From NCBI RefSeq assembly GCF_023509525.1, contig NZ_JAKNCJ010000003.1, forward strand, positions 1 to 64,000: a stretch of 64,000 nt of DNA, written 5' to 3'. The translations under genes were made by a program, and so were the position numbers. Positions 50,490 to 59,502 of the stretch are shown here, in pieces. Position 1 is the stretch's first letter; every line of letters begins with the position of its first letter. The notes beneath the pieces are model-generated. The model saw nothing but the letters and a program-made list of their open reading frames with translations, made no database searches and was not told the DNA's origin. The stretch is from Brachybacterium equifaecis. GTDB taxonomy: Bacteria; Actinomycetota; Actinomycetes; Actinomycetales; Dermabacteraceae.

Positions 50490-51608
50490 CTACGCGATCG
50501 CTAGAAGGGCGCGGAGCGCGTGCGCTGCTTGGGCGGGTACGACTCCGTTGCCGAGTGCGGTGAGCTGTTCTGGCGGGGTGAGCCCGAGGTTGGGATCGGT
50601 CACCCATCCGTCCGGTAGGCCCATCAGCCATTCCACGAAGCGCGGCGCGGGCCGGCACTGCCCCTCGTCCGTTACGAGGGCTGGTGAGGGGGCGCCTCGT
50701 CCGGTGAGGTGTTCCCATCGTCGGATTGCCAGGGCGTAACGTCCCCAGCGTCGAAGAGCTGCCCGATCAGCGGCCACAGAAGCTCCGGATCCCGATGCGG
50801 CCGCGAACCGTCCGGCCCGTTCAGCGCCAGGTCGATGACCTGATGGGACAGGGCGATCGTGCCGCGCCGCGCGCGTACTCGTTCCAGGCTCTCCCCGCCG
50901 CGGGCGGCGTCGGAGGCCAGCGGCGTGCGGAACAGCGCGGCGGGCGAGGATGAAGATGCGAAAGCGGGTGTGGGGTGCGCCGATGTCGGAAGCGGGTAGG
51001 CCGAGCCAGCGCGCGTCGTACCCGAGGTCGGCCAGATCGCCGAGTACGGCGCCAAGAGCCCGTAGAGGTCGAGCTGGCTGGTCTCCCAGATGCCACGGGT
51101 CGGATTCCACACCGCGAACGGCCGCCCCCTCGATTGCGGTTGCGGGCTCGGGGGTTGCAGAGGCGGGGTTGCGTCCATCAGGGTCCTCTCCTTCCGGTGT
51201 CGGGCGCGTCGCGGTAGCCGAAAGCAGCCCGCGCACGTTCTCGGCGACGACCCACTCCGGTTGCAGCACGTCGATCGCCTCGGCCATGCGCGCCCACAAC
51301 CCCGAGCGGGTGCCAGGGTGCAGGCCGGCCATGCGTCCCACGGTGGACACGTCCTGGTAGGGGAACCCACCGCAGATCACATCGACGGGCTCGACCGCGT
51401 TCCAGTCGATCGTCGTGATGTCGCCCAGGTTCGGCACGCCCGGCCAGTGATAGGCGAACACCCGCGCCGGCGCCGGGCTCAACTCTGAGAACCACACCGT
51501 CTCGCCGTCGAACACTTCCTCGACGGCAAGGTCGAGTCCGCCGTAGCCAGAGAACAGTGACCCGATCCGTAGACGACGGCCCTGGGTCTCGTCGTTCGGC
51601 AGGCGCAT
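50490..51608 (-). CDS. C5 DNA methyltransferase with Tyr in place of the catalytic Cys
   Basis: The ATG at 51608 gives 372 residues. SAM motif I is IGSLFSGYGGLDLAVEEVF (about residue 15), motif VI is ENVRGLL, motif VIII is HTRFRIFILA and motif X is LGNGVVPAQA. Motif IV should read GGFPCQ but reads GGFPYQDVS, because the codon is TAC (51357-51359 on the minus strand) instead of TGC. Without that Cys the enzyme should not transfer methyl groups, though it may still bind DNA and SAM. Homologues next to MobF relaxases are a regular part of these ICEs. The divergent relaxase starts 262 bases away. Confidence 0.85.
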   Translation of the reverse strand: MRLPNDETQGRRLRIGSLFSGYGGLDLAVEEVFDGETVWFSELSPAPARVFAYHWPGVPNLGDITTIDWNAVEPVDVICGGFPYQDVSTVGRMAGLHPGTRSGLWARMAEAIDVLQPEWVVAENVRGLLSATATRPTPEGEDPDGRNPASATPEPATAIEGAAVRGVESDPWHLGDQPARPLRALGAVLGDLADLGYDARWLGLPASDIGAPHTRFRIFILARRAVPHAAGLRRRPRRGEPGTSTRAARHDRPVPSGHRPGAERAGRFAAASGSGASVAADRAALRRWGRYALAIRRWEHLTGRGAPSPALVTDEGQCRPAPRFVEWLMGLPDGWVTDPNLGLTPPEQLTALGNGVVPAQAAHALRALLAIA

Positions 51609-51769
51609 GAGGACTCCGGCAGATCGGTGATCCCCGGCCGAGTCCGATCGTGAACTCGATGCCGGGCTGGTTACCCGCCAAGTGCTCGCCGCACCTCCCG
51701 TCTCCAACTCGAACGACCTTGCGACGGCCTGCCGCCGCCCTTGGCTCGCCCCGTCTCTGAGCTGCCACA

Positions 51770-51816
51770 CGTCTTTCAGACGAGGCGCGAGGGTCCCGAG
51801 TCGCATCTGATGCGAC
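51770..51816. other. Candidate oriT region: two adjacent perfect hairpins upstream of the relaxase gene
   Basis: CGTCT-TTC-AGACG (51770-51782) and GTCGCAT-CTG-ATGCGAC (51800-51816) are perfect inverted repeats spaced by 17 bases. They lie in the gap between the methyltransferase start (51608) and the relaxase start (51870), the usual place for the oriT of an autonomous MobF system. A nic site cannot be assigned. Confidence 0.45.
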
Positions 51817-51869
51817 CGGGCTTGCGGGATCACCTGCTCTCCGAGCGGTTAGCGGAAGGGGCAGCCGAG

Positions 51870-54800
51870 GTGACGGTTTCGATGCGTGTGATGAGCGCGG
51901 GCGATGGGTACAAGTACCTACTGAAGTCCATCGCCGCGGGCGATGGCGACCGCTCGCTGTCCACGCCGCTGACTCGGTATTACGCAGAGGCAGGAACGCC
52001 GCCCGGCTTCTGGATGGGCTCGGGACTTGGCCGGCTCGGGCACGGCGAGCTGGTCGAGGGAGCCCAGGTCGCAGAAGCCCAGCTCGCGCTGTTGATCGGG
52101 ATGGGCCATGACCCGATCACGGGCGATCCGCTGGGCCGCGCCTACCAGCAGTTCGCGTCGGTCGCGGAGCGGATCACGCAGCGCGTCGACGCCCTCGACC
52201 CCGAACTGGGGCCGGCCGCTCGAGCTCAACAAGTAGCCGCGATCGAAGCGGAGGAGGCTGAGCGCGGAACCCGCCGCGCCGTGGCGGGCTATGACTTCAC
52301 CGTCTCCGTGCCGAAATCCGTCTCCACGATCTGGGCGGTTGCAGACGCGGGCACCCAAGCCTTGATCGCAGACGCCCACCATGCGGCGGTTGCAGAGCTG
52401 GTTGCGTTCCTCGAACGAGAGGTTGCGACAACCCGAGTCGGTGCAACCGGCCCGGACGGCGCGGTTGCGCACGTCGATGTCGCCGGCGTCGTGGCGGCGG
52501 CGTTCGATCACTACGACAGCCGCGCGGGCGACCCGCAGTTGCACACGCATGTCGTCATCAGCAACAAGGTTCTGACCGTGCAGGACGGGCGCTGGCGAAC
52601 CCTCGCTGGCCGGCCGATGCACTCGGTCGTCGTAGCCGTCTCCGAGCTCTACAACGCCGCTCTGGCGGACCAGCTCACCCGCGTCCTCGGCGTGGAGTGG
52701 GAGGCGCGAGAGCGGGGCCGGGACCGGAACCCGGCATGGGAAATCGAGGGCGTGCCCGACGAGCTGGTGACTGAGTTCTCCACCCGGTCGCGACACATCA
52801 AGGCCGAGAAGGATCGCCTGATCGCTGAGTACGTCGCCAGGCACGGGCGCCAGCCTTCGGCGCGGACGGTGCTGAAACTCCGGGCACAGGCGACGCTCGC
52901 TACCCGGCCGGAGAAGCAGGTTCGGTCGCTGGCCGACCTCACCCGCGAGTGGCGGCAGCGCGCCAGCCGAGTGCTCGGGAAGGACGCGAACGGCTGGGCT
53001 CGCACCCTCACCGTGACGAACGCGCGGGCGCCGCGGGTGTTGCGTGCCGACGATGTGCCGCTGGACGTGGTGCGTGAGGTCGGGCAGACCGTGATGGAGA
53101 CGGTCGGTGAGAAGCGTTCGACCTGGACCCGCTGGAACCTGCATGCCGAGGCATCCCGGCAGTTGATGGGGTGGCGGTTCGTCACCATGCAGGATCGGGA
53201 GGCGATCACTGGCCTGGTGGTCGACGCGGCCGAGCACGCTTCGCTGCGGTTGACGCCGCCGGAGCTGGCGTCGAGTCCGTTGCAGTTCCGCCGCGTGGAC
53301 GGCACCTCCCGGTTCCGGCCGCACTCCTCGACGCTGTTCTCATCCGAAGTCCTGCTGGCCGCCGAAGACCGGCTCCTGGCCCGAGCGTCCACCACCACGG
53401 GGCCGGTCGTGGCGTTGGAGACGGTCGAGAGGATCGCCCGAAAGCCCGACGCACGCGGGCGGGTGCTCGGCGAGGATCAGGCCGCGGCCCTGGCAGCTAT
53501 CGCAGTCTCCGGTCGGATCGTGGACGTGCTGGTCGGCCCGGCCGGTGCCGGGAAGACCACGGCCATGAACGGGCTCCGCAGGGCGTGGGAGAAGGAACAC
53601 GGCAACGGGTCGGTGATCGGACTCGCGCCCTCTGCTGTGGCGGCGCAGGTCCTCGCCGATGACCTCGGCATCGCGACGGAGAACACCGCGAAGTGGTGGC
53701 AGAACCATCTCATGCACGGGACCACGTTCGCGGCTGGGCAGCTCATCATCATCGACGAGGCGAGTCTGGCCGGCACCATGTCGCTGGATCGGCTCACCCA
53801 CGAGGCTGAGCAGGCGGGCGCGAAAGTCCTCCTGGTCGGTGACTGGGGCCAGCTCCAATCACCGGGCGCCGGCGGGAGCTTCGCGATGCTCGTGCACGCC
53901 CGTGAGGATGCCCCCGAGCTGACCGATCTGCACCGCTTCACCCACGAGTGGGAGAAGACCACCTCGCTCCAGCTCCGCCACGGCCGCGCCGAGGCGATCG
54001 ACACCCTGATCGAGCACGGCCGGATCACCGGCGGCGACGAGGAAGCGATGATCGACGCCGCCTATCGCGCGTGGCGGGCTGATGTTGCCGCTGGGCGTGC
54101 GTCGATCCTCGTGACCGAGACGCACGCGACCGTCACCGAGCTGAACGCCAGGGCGCGGGCGGATCGGATCATCGACGGCGCCGTGAACCCGACCCGCGAA
54201 CTCGCCCTGCACGACGGTACCGCGGTCTCGGACGGTGATCTGGTCATCACCCGCGAGAACGACCGGCGGCTCCGCAACGGCCGAACGTGGGTCCGCAACG
54301 GCTCCAGATGGATCGTCACCGGGGTCCGTGAGGACGGGTCGGTCAGCATCCGCCCTGCCGGGCGCAGGTTCGGCGGCGGGATCGTGCTGCCGGCCGACTA
54401 TGTGGCCGAGCACCTGGACCTCGGTTATGCGATCACCGCGCACCGTGCCCAAGGCGTGACCACCGACACCGCGCACGCGGTCGTCACCGCCACCACGACG
54501 CGGGAGAACTGCTACGTCTCCATGACCCGCGGCGCCACCAACAACCACGCCTACGTCGCCGTCGACCGTGAGGACGCCGAGCACGCGGTGCCGCGTCCCG
54601 GCGACAACCCGAACGTCACCGCCCGCTCGATCCTCTACGGCGTGTTGCAGCACATCGGCGCGGAGCTGTCGGCGCACGAGACGATCGCCGCCGAGCAAGA
54701 CCGCTGGGGCTCGATCGCGCAGCTCGCAGCCGAGTACGACACGATCGCGCAAGCCGCGCAGCACGACCGCTGGGCCACCTTCCTGCAAGCCTCCGGCCTC

Positions 54801-55433
54801 ACTGTCGAGCAGGTCGAAGACGTGCTCGCCTCCGACGCCTACGGTGCTCTGTCGGCCGAGCTGCGCCACGCCGAGGCCAACCACCACGACCTCGACGTGC
54901 TGCTGCCCAAGCTGGTGGCCGCGCGGGGCCTGCGCGATGCCGACGACATCGCCTCCGTCCTTCACGCCCGCGTCGCTCGTGCCACCGTCCGGCCTGCCGG
55001 ATCGGGACGCACACGCAAGCCCCCGCGGTTGATCGTCGGGCTCATCCCGCACGCCGGCGGGCAGATGGCCGAGGACATGCGCCAAGCCCTGGACGAGCGC
55101 CGCGAGCTGATCGAGGCCCGCGCCGACGCCATACTCCGTACCGCGCTCACCGAGAAGGAACCGTGGACGGCCAGCCTCGGCCAGGCACCGAAGGACAAGA
55201 AGCAGCAGGCGGCATGGTGGCGCGCCGCCCGCACCATCGCCGCATACCGAGACCGCTACGGCATCACCGACGACCGCACCCCGTTCGGCCCCGACCCGGA
55301 GAGCACCAGCCAGAAGATTGACGCGATCCGCGCCCGCGCCGCCCTGAACCGCGCCCGCGCCGCCACGATCGAGGGCACCACGACGGAGCAGATACGGCCT
55401 GTGGCTGTCGGGCGGCGGACGCCGAGTCTGTGA
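51870..55433 (+). CDS. traA: TraA/MobF relaxase-helicase
   Basis: I start at the GTG at 51870, where the conserved VTVSMRVMSAGDGYKYLL begins; the upstream frame contains the oriT hairpins. The 1187-residue protein has a TrwC relaxase domain (1 to about 320) with the Tyr pair in LTRYYAEAGTPPG (about 50) and the three-His metal site around DPQLHTHVVISNK (about 225). A RecD-like helicase follows, with Walker A VGPAGAGKTTAMNGL (about 560), Walker B QLIIIDEAS and a C-terminal motif VI region. It nicks oriT, stays bound to the 5' end and unwinds the strand during transfer. It faces away from the transfer operon. Confidence 0.92.
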   Translation: MTVSMRVMSAGDGYKYLLKSIAAGDGDRSLSTPLTRYYAEAGTPPGFWMGSGLGRLGHGELVEGAQVAEAQLALLIGMGHDPITGDPLGRAYQQFASVAERITQRVDALDPELGPAARAQQVAAIEAEEAERGTRRAVAGYDFTVSVPKSVSTIWAVADAGTQALIADAHHAAVAELVAFLEREVATTRVGATGPDGAVAHVDVAGVVAAAFDHYDSRAGDPQLHTHVVISNKVLTVQDGRWRTLAGRPMHSVVVAVSELYNAALADQLTRVLGVEWEARERGRDRNPAWEIEGVPDELVTEFSTRSRHIKAEKDRLIAEYVARHGRQPSARTVLKLRAQATLATRPEKQVRSLADLTREWRQRASRVLGKDANGWARTLTVTNARAPRVLRADDVPLDVVREVGQTVMETVGEKRSTWTRWNLHAEASRQLMGWRFVTMQDREAITGLVVDAAEHASLRLTPPELASSPLQFRRVDGTSRFRPHSSTLFSSEVLLAAEDRLLARASTTTGPVVALETVERIARKPDARGRVLGEDQAAALAAIAVSGRIVDVLVGPAGAGKTTAMNGLRRAWEKEHGNGSVIGLAPSAVAAQVLADDLGIATENTAKWWQNHLMHGTTFAAGQLIIIDEASLAGTMSLDRLTHEAEQAGAKVLLVGDWGQLQSPGAGGSFAMLVHAREDAPELTDLHRFTHEWEKTTSLQLRHGRAEAIDTLIEHGRITGGDEEAMIDAAYRAWRADVAAGRASILVTETHATVTELNARARADRIIDGAVNPTRELALHDGTAVSDGDLVITRENDRRLRNGRTWVRNGSRWIVTGVREDGSVSIRPAGRRFGGGIVLPADYVAEHLDLGYAITAHRAQGVTTDTAHAVVTATTTRENCYVSMTRGATNNHAYVAVDREDAEHAVPRPGDNPNVTARSILYGVLQHIGAELSAHETIAAEQDRWGSIAQLAAEYDTIAQAAQHDRWATFLQASGLTVEQVEDVLASDAYGALSAELRHAEANHHDLDVLLPKLVAARGLRDADDIASVLHARVARATVRPAGSGRTRKPPRLIVGLIPHAGGQMAEDMRQALDERRELIEARADAILRTALTEKEPWTASLGQAPKDKKQQAAWWRAARTIAAYRDRYGITDDRTPFGPDPESTSQKIDAIRARAALNRARAATIEGTTTEQIRPVAVGRRTPSL

Positions 55434-55454
55434 ATGAGCACCTGTGGCCGCACG

Positions 55455-56390
55455 TCACCCGACTACCAATCGAGCAGACTTAGCATGTTCGATGCTCCGG
55501 TACTGATTTGGCGTGACGCCGATACCGCGGCGAAACTGTCGCGCAGCGAAGTCTGAATCACGCCAGCCGACTTCGCGAGCAATAGCGGAAAGTGGCCGGT
55601 CGGTAGTGCGGAGAAGATGAGCCATCCGTTCTGTGCGGAGCATTGTTAGGTAAGCGATGGGCGACTTGCCGTACGCTTCCACAAACACCCGCCCCATCTG
55701 CGACTTAGACAAATGGACTTCATCGGCAAGGTCCGACACCGACCAACGGCGCTCAATGTCCGCGCGCAGCAGTTCCGCGGCTCTCCGCGCCTCCATGCGC
55801 AGCGGGGTGAACCGGCGATGCCGAGGCAACGTGGGCCACGTTGTCGCTTGCTGCGTTGAGGATGTTCGGATCGGAGAGGTCTTGATGAAGGGGGCGATGA
55901 CGTGCGTGATCGAGAACCAGAGCGCCTGCATTCGGTAGAAGTTCTCCACTGGCCGGCCTTCGATACTTAGCGCGACCAGTTCGTCCAGCCACGGCGTTAA
56001 CGACTCCGCCCGATCCTCGCCGAGTCGAAGAATCTGGGCGGGCTCAACATAGGTGGCGGCGTAAAAAACCTGCGCATCGAGACGATCTTGCAGCATCCCG
56101 ACGTACTGCCAGAACACTTGATCGACCACATAGTCGGTGTCGGCATAGATTGTCGTCATCGTGATACGGCCTTCGGGCTCACCACCGCACAGCGTGTTCG
56201 GACCGAGCAGGATCACGTCACCGGCATTGACTAGTTGCTTCCCGAACTCACCGACCAAGACCGCGCCGCCGTCACGGACGATCGTTATGGTCACACAGTC
56301 ATAGGCCGACGGTACGACGGCAGCACGGAGCACTCTGGTTCGAGCAATGACCGGCTCGAACCAGAGTGCTCCACTGCGACGGGGAGACAT
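55455..56390 (-). CDS. AraC-family regulator, second gene of the cmx operon
   Basis: I use the ATG at 56390 (311 residues); similarity to the other AraC protein begins a few residues earlier (SLGFDS), so a GTG at 56393 or an upstream non-ATG start is possible. The cupin-like N-terminus (YDCVTITIVRDGGAVLVGEF) and the C-terminal double HTH (SVSDLADEVHLSKSQMGRVF and IAREVGWRDSDFAARQFRRG then IGVTPNQYRS) match the 46407-47342 protein closely. It follows cmx by 47 bases and probably activates that operon in response to a drug (inference). Confidence 0.82.
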   Translation of the reverse strand: MSPRRSGALWFEPVIARTRVLRAAVVPSAYDCVTITIVRDGGAVLVGEFGKQLVNAGDVILLGPNTLCGGEPEGRITMTTIYADTDYVVDQVFWQYVGMLQDRLDAQVFYAATYVEPAQILRLGEDRAESLTPWLDELVALSIEGRPVENFYRMQALWFSITHVIAPFIKTSPIRTSSTQQATTWPTLPRHRRFTPLRMEARRAAELLRADIERRWSVSDLADEVHLSKSQMGRVFVEAYGKSPIAYLTMLRTERMAHLLRTTDRPLSAIAREVGWRDSDFAARQFRRGIGVTPNQYRSIEHAKSARLVVG

Positions 56391-56437
56391 CACGCTGTCG
56401 AATCCCAGTGATGCGTGTCGTCCGACGACCCACCGTC

Positions 56438-57601
56438 CTAGTTGACACGCTCCCGATGCGCCCTCGTGCGGTACCACCACAGAAGCAGAGCGAGGCCGAC
56501 GAATATGGCACTGGTCAGAGCGATGCCGCGTGTTCCGGCGAGGTTGAGGGCGAGACCGCCAGCAATGGGGCCGATGATCGCCCCGATGTTGAGTGCCGCA
56601 GTAGAGAACGACCCAGACATCGTTGGGGCTGCTTCCGCCTCGGCCATGATCCGGGCGATCAGCGCGCTGCCGACGGTGAAGGAAAGAGCGCCTTGTGTGA
56701 AGGCTAGAACCCACAGCAGAGCGGGGCTCGTCGGTGCCAGGGCGAGAGTCGCCCAGCCGACAAGCAGGAGCGGACTCGCTATCGCGATCAGCGGGCGCCA
56801 GTGACGGTCTCCGAGCTGGCCGGCCAAGGTGACACCAGCAAAGGCGCCGATGCCGAACAATGCCAGGAGCGCCGGCACCGCCCGGTCACCGATGCCACCC
56901 GGTCCAGCGGCGATCACAGCCAAGTAGGTGAACGTGCAGAACGTCGCTCCGTTGACCAAGATCGCCAGGACCACGACGACTTGTAGCGGGCGCCGACGCA
57001 AGACCGAGAGCTCTGCACCCAACGTTGTCGGTGCGGTGGCTACTGCAGTCGGGTCAGGCCGGGTCGGCGTCGCCGTGACCACCGCGATAAGTGCGGGTAC
57101 GCAGATGATAGCGATGGCCCACAGGGTCGTGCGCCATCCCAATGCCTCACCGACAAGAGCCCCGAGAGGAACACCGGCGATCAGCGCGAGCGTGGTGCCA
57201 GCGAGGATCACAGCCAGGGCGCGTGCGCGCCGGTGGGCGGGAACGATCTGGCCGACCGTCGACAAAGCGACGGCAAGGAACCCGGCGTTCGCCAACGCAG
57301 CGACAAACCGGGTCAGGATGAGAATGACGAACGACCCAGTGACGGCACCGACGACATGTGCGACCACGAAGACGGCGAGGAACCCGGTCATGGTCCACCG
57401 CGGCGATAGCCTCCGGCCGCTAGCGGCCATCACCGGCGCGCCGATGACCATTCCGACCGCGAACGCGGAGGTCAGGAGACCGGCCTGACTCAGTGAGACG
57501 CCAAGCTCGGTGGCGATAGCCGGTAGCAGGCCAGCCAAGACGAACTCGGAAGTTCCTTGAGCGAAGACGGCGAGGGCAAGTAGATACAGCAAGAAGGGCA
57601 T
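56438..57601 (-). CDS. cmx: Chloramphenicol exporter, Cmx/CmrA family (MFS)
   Basis: The ATG at 57601 gives 387 residues and twelve helices. The start MPFLLYLLALAVFAQGTSEF and the following GLLPAIATELGVSLSQAG are the hallmark of the Cmx/CmrA proteins of Corynebacterium and Rhodococcus. Mid-protein FVAALANAGFLAVALSTVGQ and GTTLALIAGVPLGALVG fit too. These export chloramphenicol. The 5' leader contains hairpins and short reading frames consistent with drug-inducible attenuation. An AraC gene follows 47 bases downstream. No transposase is adjacent. Confidence 0.87.
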   Translation of the reverse strand: MPFLLYLLALAVFAQGTSEFVLAGLLPAIATELGVSLSQAGLLTSAFAVGMVIGAPVMAASGRRLSPRWTMTGFLAVFVVAHVVGAVTGSFVILILTRFVAALANAGFLAVALSTVGQIVPAHRRARALAVILAGTTLALIAGVPLGALVGEALGWRTTLWAIAIICVPALIAVVTATPTRPDPTAVATAPTTLGAELSVLRRRPLQVVVVLAILVNGATFCTFTYLAVIAAGPGGIGDRAVPALLALFGIGAFAGVTLAGQLGDRHWRPLIAIASPLLLVGWATLALAPTSPALLWVLAFTQGALSFTVGSALIARIMAEAEAAPTMSGSFSTAALNIGAIIGPIAGGLALNLAGTRGIALTSAIFVGLALLLWWYRTRAHRERVN

Positions 57602-57612
57602 GAGAGTGCTTT

Positions 57613-57787
57613 CCGAAACATGAGACGAATACGGGTGCGAAAGGCACGGCCGGTGTTTCGGATGCACGGGCTCAACGGACGCGACGACTCAGGGCGCGCG
57701 TGCGACGAGGCTGGTGGGGAAGAACGTCAGCATCCAGGGCTACCGGCGTGCCGGCAGCCCTGCTCTGTCTGACTCAGGTGACCCCAT
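57613..57787 (-). promoter_or_regulatory. cmx leader: two hairpins and two short reading frames (candidate attenuator)
   Basis: In mRNA order, an ATG at 57785-57787 encodes MGSPESDRAGLPARR and ends at 57740, inside a 13-bp hairpin with one mismatch (57735-57747 with 57750-57762). A second frame (57689-57733) encodes MLTFFPTSLVARAP. Then CCGAAACA (minus strand of 57654-57661) pairs perfectly with TGTTTCGG (minus strand of 57613-57620), which abuts the GGAAAG ribosome-binding site of cmx. Stalling in the leader could free that site, as in other chloramphenicol-resistance genes. Confidence 0.5.
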
Positions 57788-57855
57788 AGCCCCAAGACTA
57801 TCTCAGAAGCAGAGCGGAGCACCCGCGCGGCGTTCTCGGCGCGGGCACCTCGAAC

Positions 57856-58860
57856 TCAGAGAGAGCGTCCGGGCGTGCTCCGTGACGGCCGCCGGTGCCC
57901 GAACTCGCGTCCGATCTCGGGTCGGGTCATGGCCCGACCTGGGCTCGGGTCGGCGTCGAGAAGGTCGATCACGTCGCTGGGCTGCGTGACGAGCGAGGCG
58001 AATCCTTGCTTGATGAGTACGTTCGGTCCGGCGCTCGCGACGCTGGTCAGCGGACCAGGCACGGCGCCGACGCCCCGGCCGAGGTCGCGTGCGTCGATGA
58101 CCGTGGTCATCGACCCGGATCGAGGCCCGGCCTCGGGGATCACGGTCGCACCCGACAGTGCCGCCAACAGGCGACTACGGGCGAGGAACCTGTGCTTTGT
58201 CGGCGCAGAGCCGGGTGGCAGTTCGCTGACCAGCAGCCCGATATCCCCGATCCGGTTCAGCAGCTCGGAATGTCCGGCCAGGTAGGGACGATCCAGCCCA
58301 CCGGCCAGGACCGCGATCGTCTGACCGCCCGCGGCCAGCGCGCTCTTGTGCGCGGCCCCTTCGATCCCGTAAGCGCCACCGGCGACGATGACCCGTTCCT
58401 CATCGGCCAGGCCCATCGCCAGCTCGCCCGTGACGTGCTCGCCGTATTGGGTTGAGGCACGAGAGCCGGTGATCGTGGCTCGATCGCTCAGTGGCGTCAT
58501 CAGGAACGAGACCGCCCCGCGCATCCACAGCAGGTACGGAGCACGATCGCCCAAGTCGTTCAGGCCGGCGGGCCACTCCTTGTCGGCAGGAATGAGCGTG
58601 CCGAACCCGTGCCGCTCCGCCTGCGCCAGTTGATCCAGCAGGCCGGGCGTGATCCGTTCGGTAAGCCGCTCGCGCCACATCAGCGCCTCGGCGCGAGCGA
58701 GACAGGGCACGTCGTCGTCGGCCTGGATCAGGCGCAGCGTCTCGACGCCGCCGTGATGGGCGAGGACAATGCCGGTGGCTGGGTCGTTCGGCTCGGCGAT
58801 CATCGACAGCACGGCTCGCGCCTGCCGCTCGTCCTGTACCTGCTCGGCCATCGTCGCCAT
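57856..58860 (-). CDS. DprA-like DNA-processing protein carried by the ICE
   Basis: The 334-residue protein has an N-terminal SAM-like helical part (about 10-70), then a Rossmann-like DprA core: ATITGSRASTQYGEHVTGEL (about 130), VIVAGGAYGIEGAAHKSALA (about 155), TIAVLAGGLDRPYL and VIPEAGPRSGSMTTVIDARD (about 240), close to the family's GSRxxS and GxxIDxxAH motifs. Chromosomal DprA loads RecA on incoming single-stranded DNA. An ICE copy may help the element recombine or establish after transfer. An alternative start is the Met four codons in. Confidence 0.82.
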   Translation of the reverse strand: MATMAEQVQDERQARAVLSMIAEPNDPATGIVLAHHGGVETLRLIQADDDVPCLARAEALMWRERLTERITPGLLDQLAQAERHGFGTLIPADKEWPAGLNDLGDRAPYLLWMRGAVSFLMTPLSDRATITGSRASTQYGEHVTGELAMGLADEERVIVAGGAYGIEGAAHKSALAAGGQTIAVLAGGLDRPYLAGHSELLNRIGDIGLLVSELPPGSAPTKHRFLARSRLLAALSGATVIPEAGPRSGSMTTVIDARDLGRGVGAVPGPLTSVASAGPNVLIKQGFASLVTQPSDVIDLLDADPSPGRAMTRPEIGREFGHRRPSRSTPGRSL

Positions 58861-59072
58861 GATCGGTGTCCTCTCGCTCCAAGGTCACCGACGAGGTACA
58901 CGCTCTTGCGCTCAGCGAGGGGTTCCCTCCGTCACACGTCAGTCGTAGACTGTGAGATGAGGCAGGTTCAGCAAACTACGCGGGTCCTTCGGGACGGCCC
59001 CTCGCGGGCACTCGGTTCATAGCCGCCTCCACGACGGAACACGTCGCGCTATGACGAGGAAAGAGGCCCGCA

Positions 59073-59450
59073 ATGATTCGCCAATCCATGAACCTGAGCG
59101 AACGAGGCTACGGCGTCTTCCAGTACGCGCCCACGAACCTGCTGCTCGGCGCCATCCGCTACCGCCGTCGAGGCTTGAAGTGGGGCATCCCCGCCATGCT
59201 GCTCCTGGGCGGCGGTTACTACTACGCCACAGCGATCTGCCACACGATCATCCTGCGGGAAGGCCCCGGTCCTCTCTACCTGCTGGTCCTGCTGTTCGCG
59301 TGGAACGCCCTCAAGTTCTTCTGGATCGGGCCGGTCAGCCTCGTCCAGCTCGTGCTCGTCCAAGCACAGGAACGGAGGGTCCGACGAGTCGCCGACGTGG
59401 GGGAGGGCGAGGGCAGCCGACAGATGTCGGAGGCACCCGGCATCCTGTGA
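59073..59450 (+). CDS. Small membrane protein of actinobacterial ICEs (often mislabelled sulfate permease)
   Basis: The 125-residue protein has an N-terminal conserved part (MNLSERGYGVFQYAPTNLLL) and two or three helices (GIPAMLLLGGGYYYATAICH and LYLLVLLFAWNALKFFWIG). It lies between DprA and the defence-like operon on the plus strand. No catalytic motif is visible and the transporter label attached to homologues has no support here. The upstream 212 bases contain a weak TAGACT -10 site. Confidence 0.62.
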   Translation: MIRQSMNLSERGYGVFQYAPTNLLLGAIRYRRRGLKWGIPAMLLLGGGYYYATAICHTIILREGPGPLYLLVLLFAWNALKFFWIGPVSLVQLVLVQAQERRVRRVADVGEGEGSRQMSEAPGIL

Positions 59451-59502
59451 CGTGGGCTTGGGGTTCGCCCGCCTGTCGTCGCGGTGGCAAGGGCAGCGCC
59501 CC

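Noticed and set aside
51741-51869. Extension of the relaxase to an upstream start at 51741
   Set aside because: The conserved relaxase N-terminus begins at the GTG at 51870, and the extension runs through the hairpins taken as oriT.
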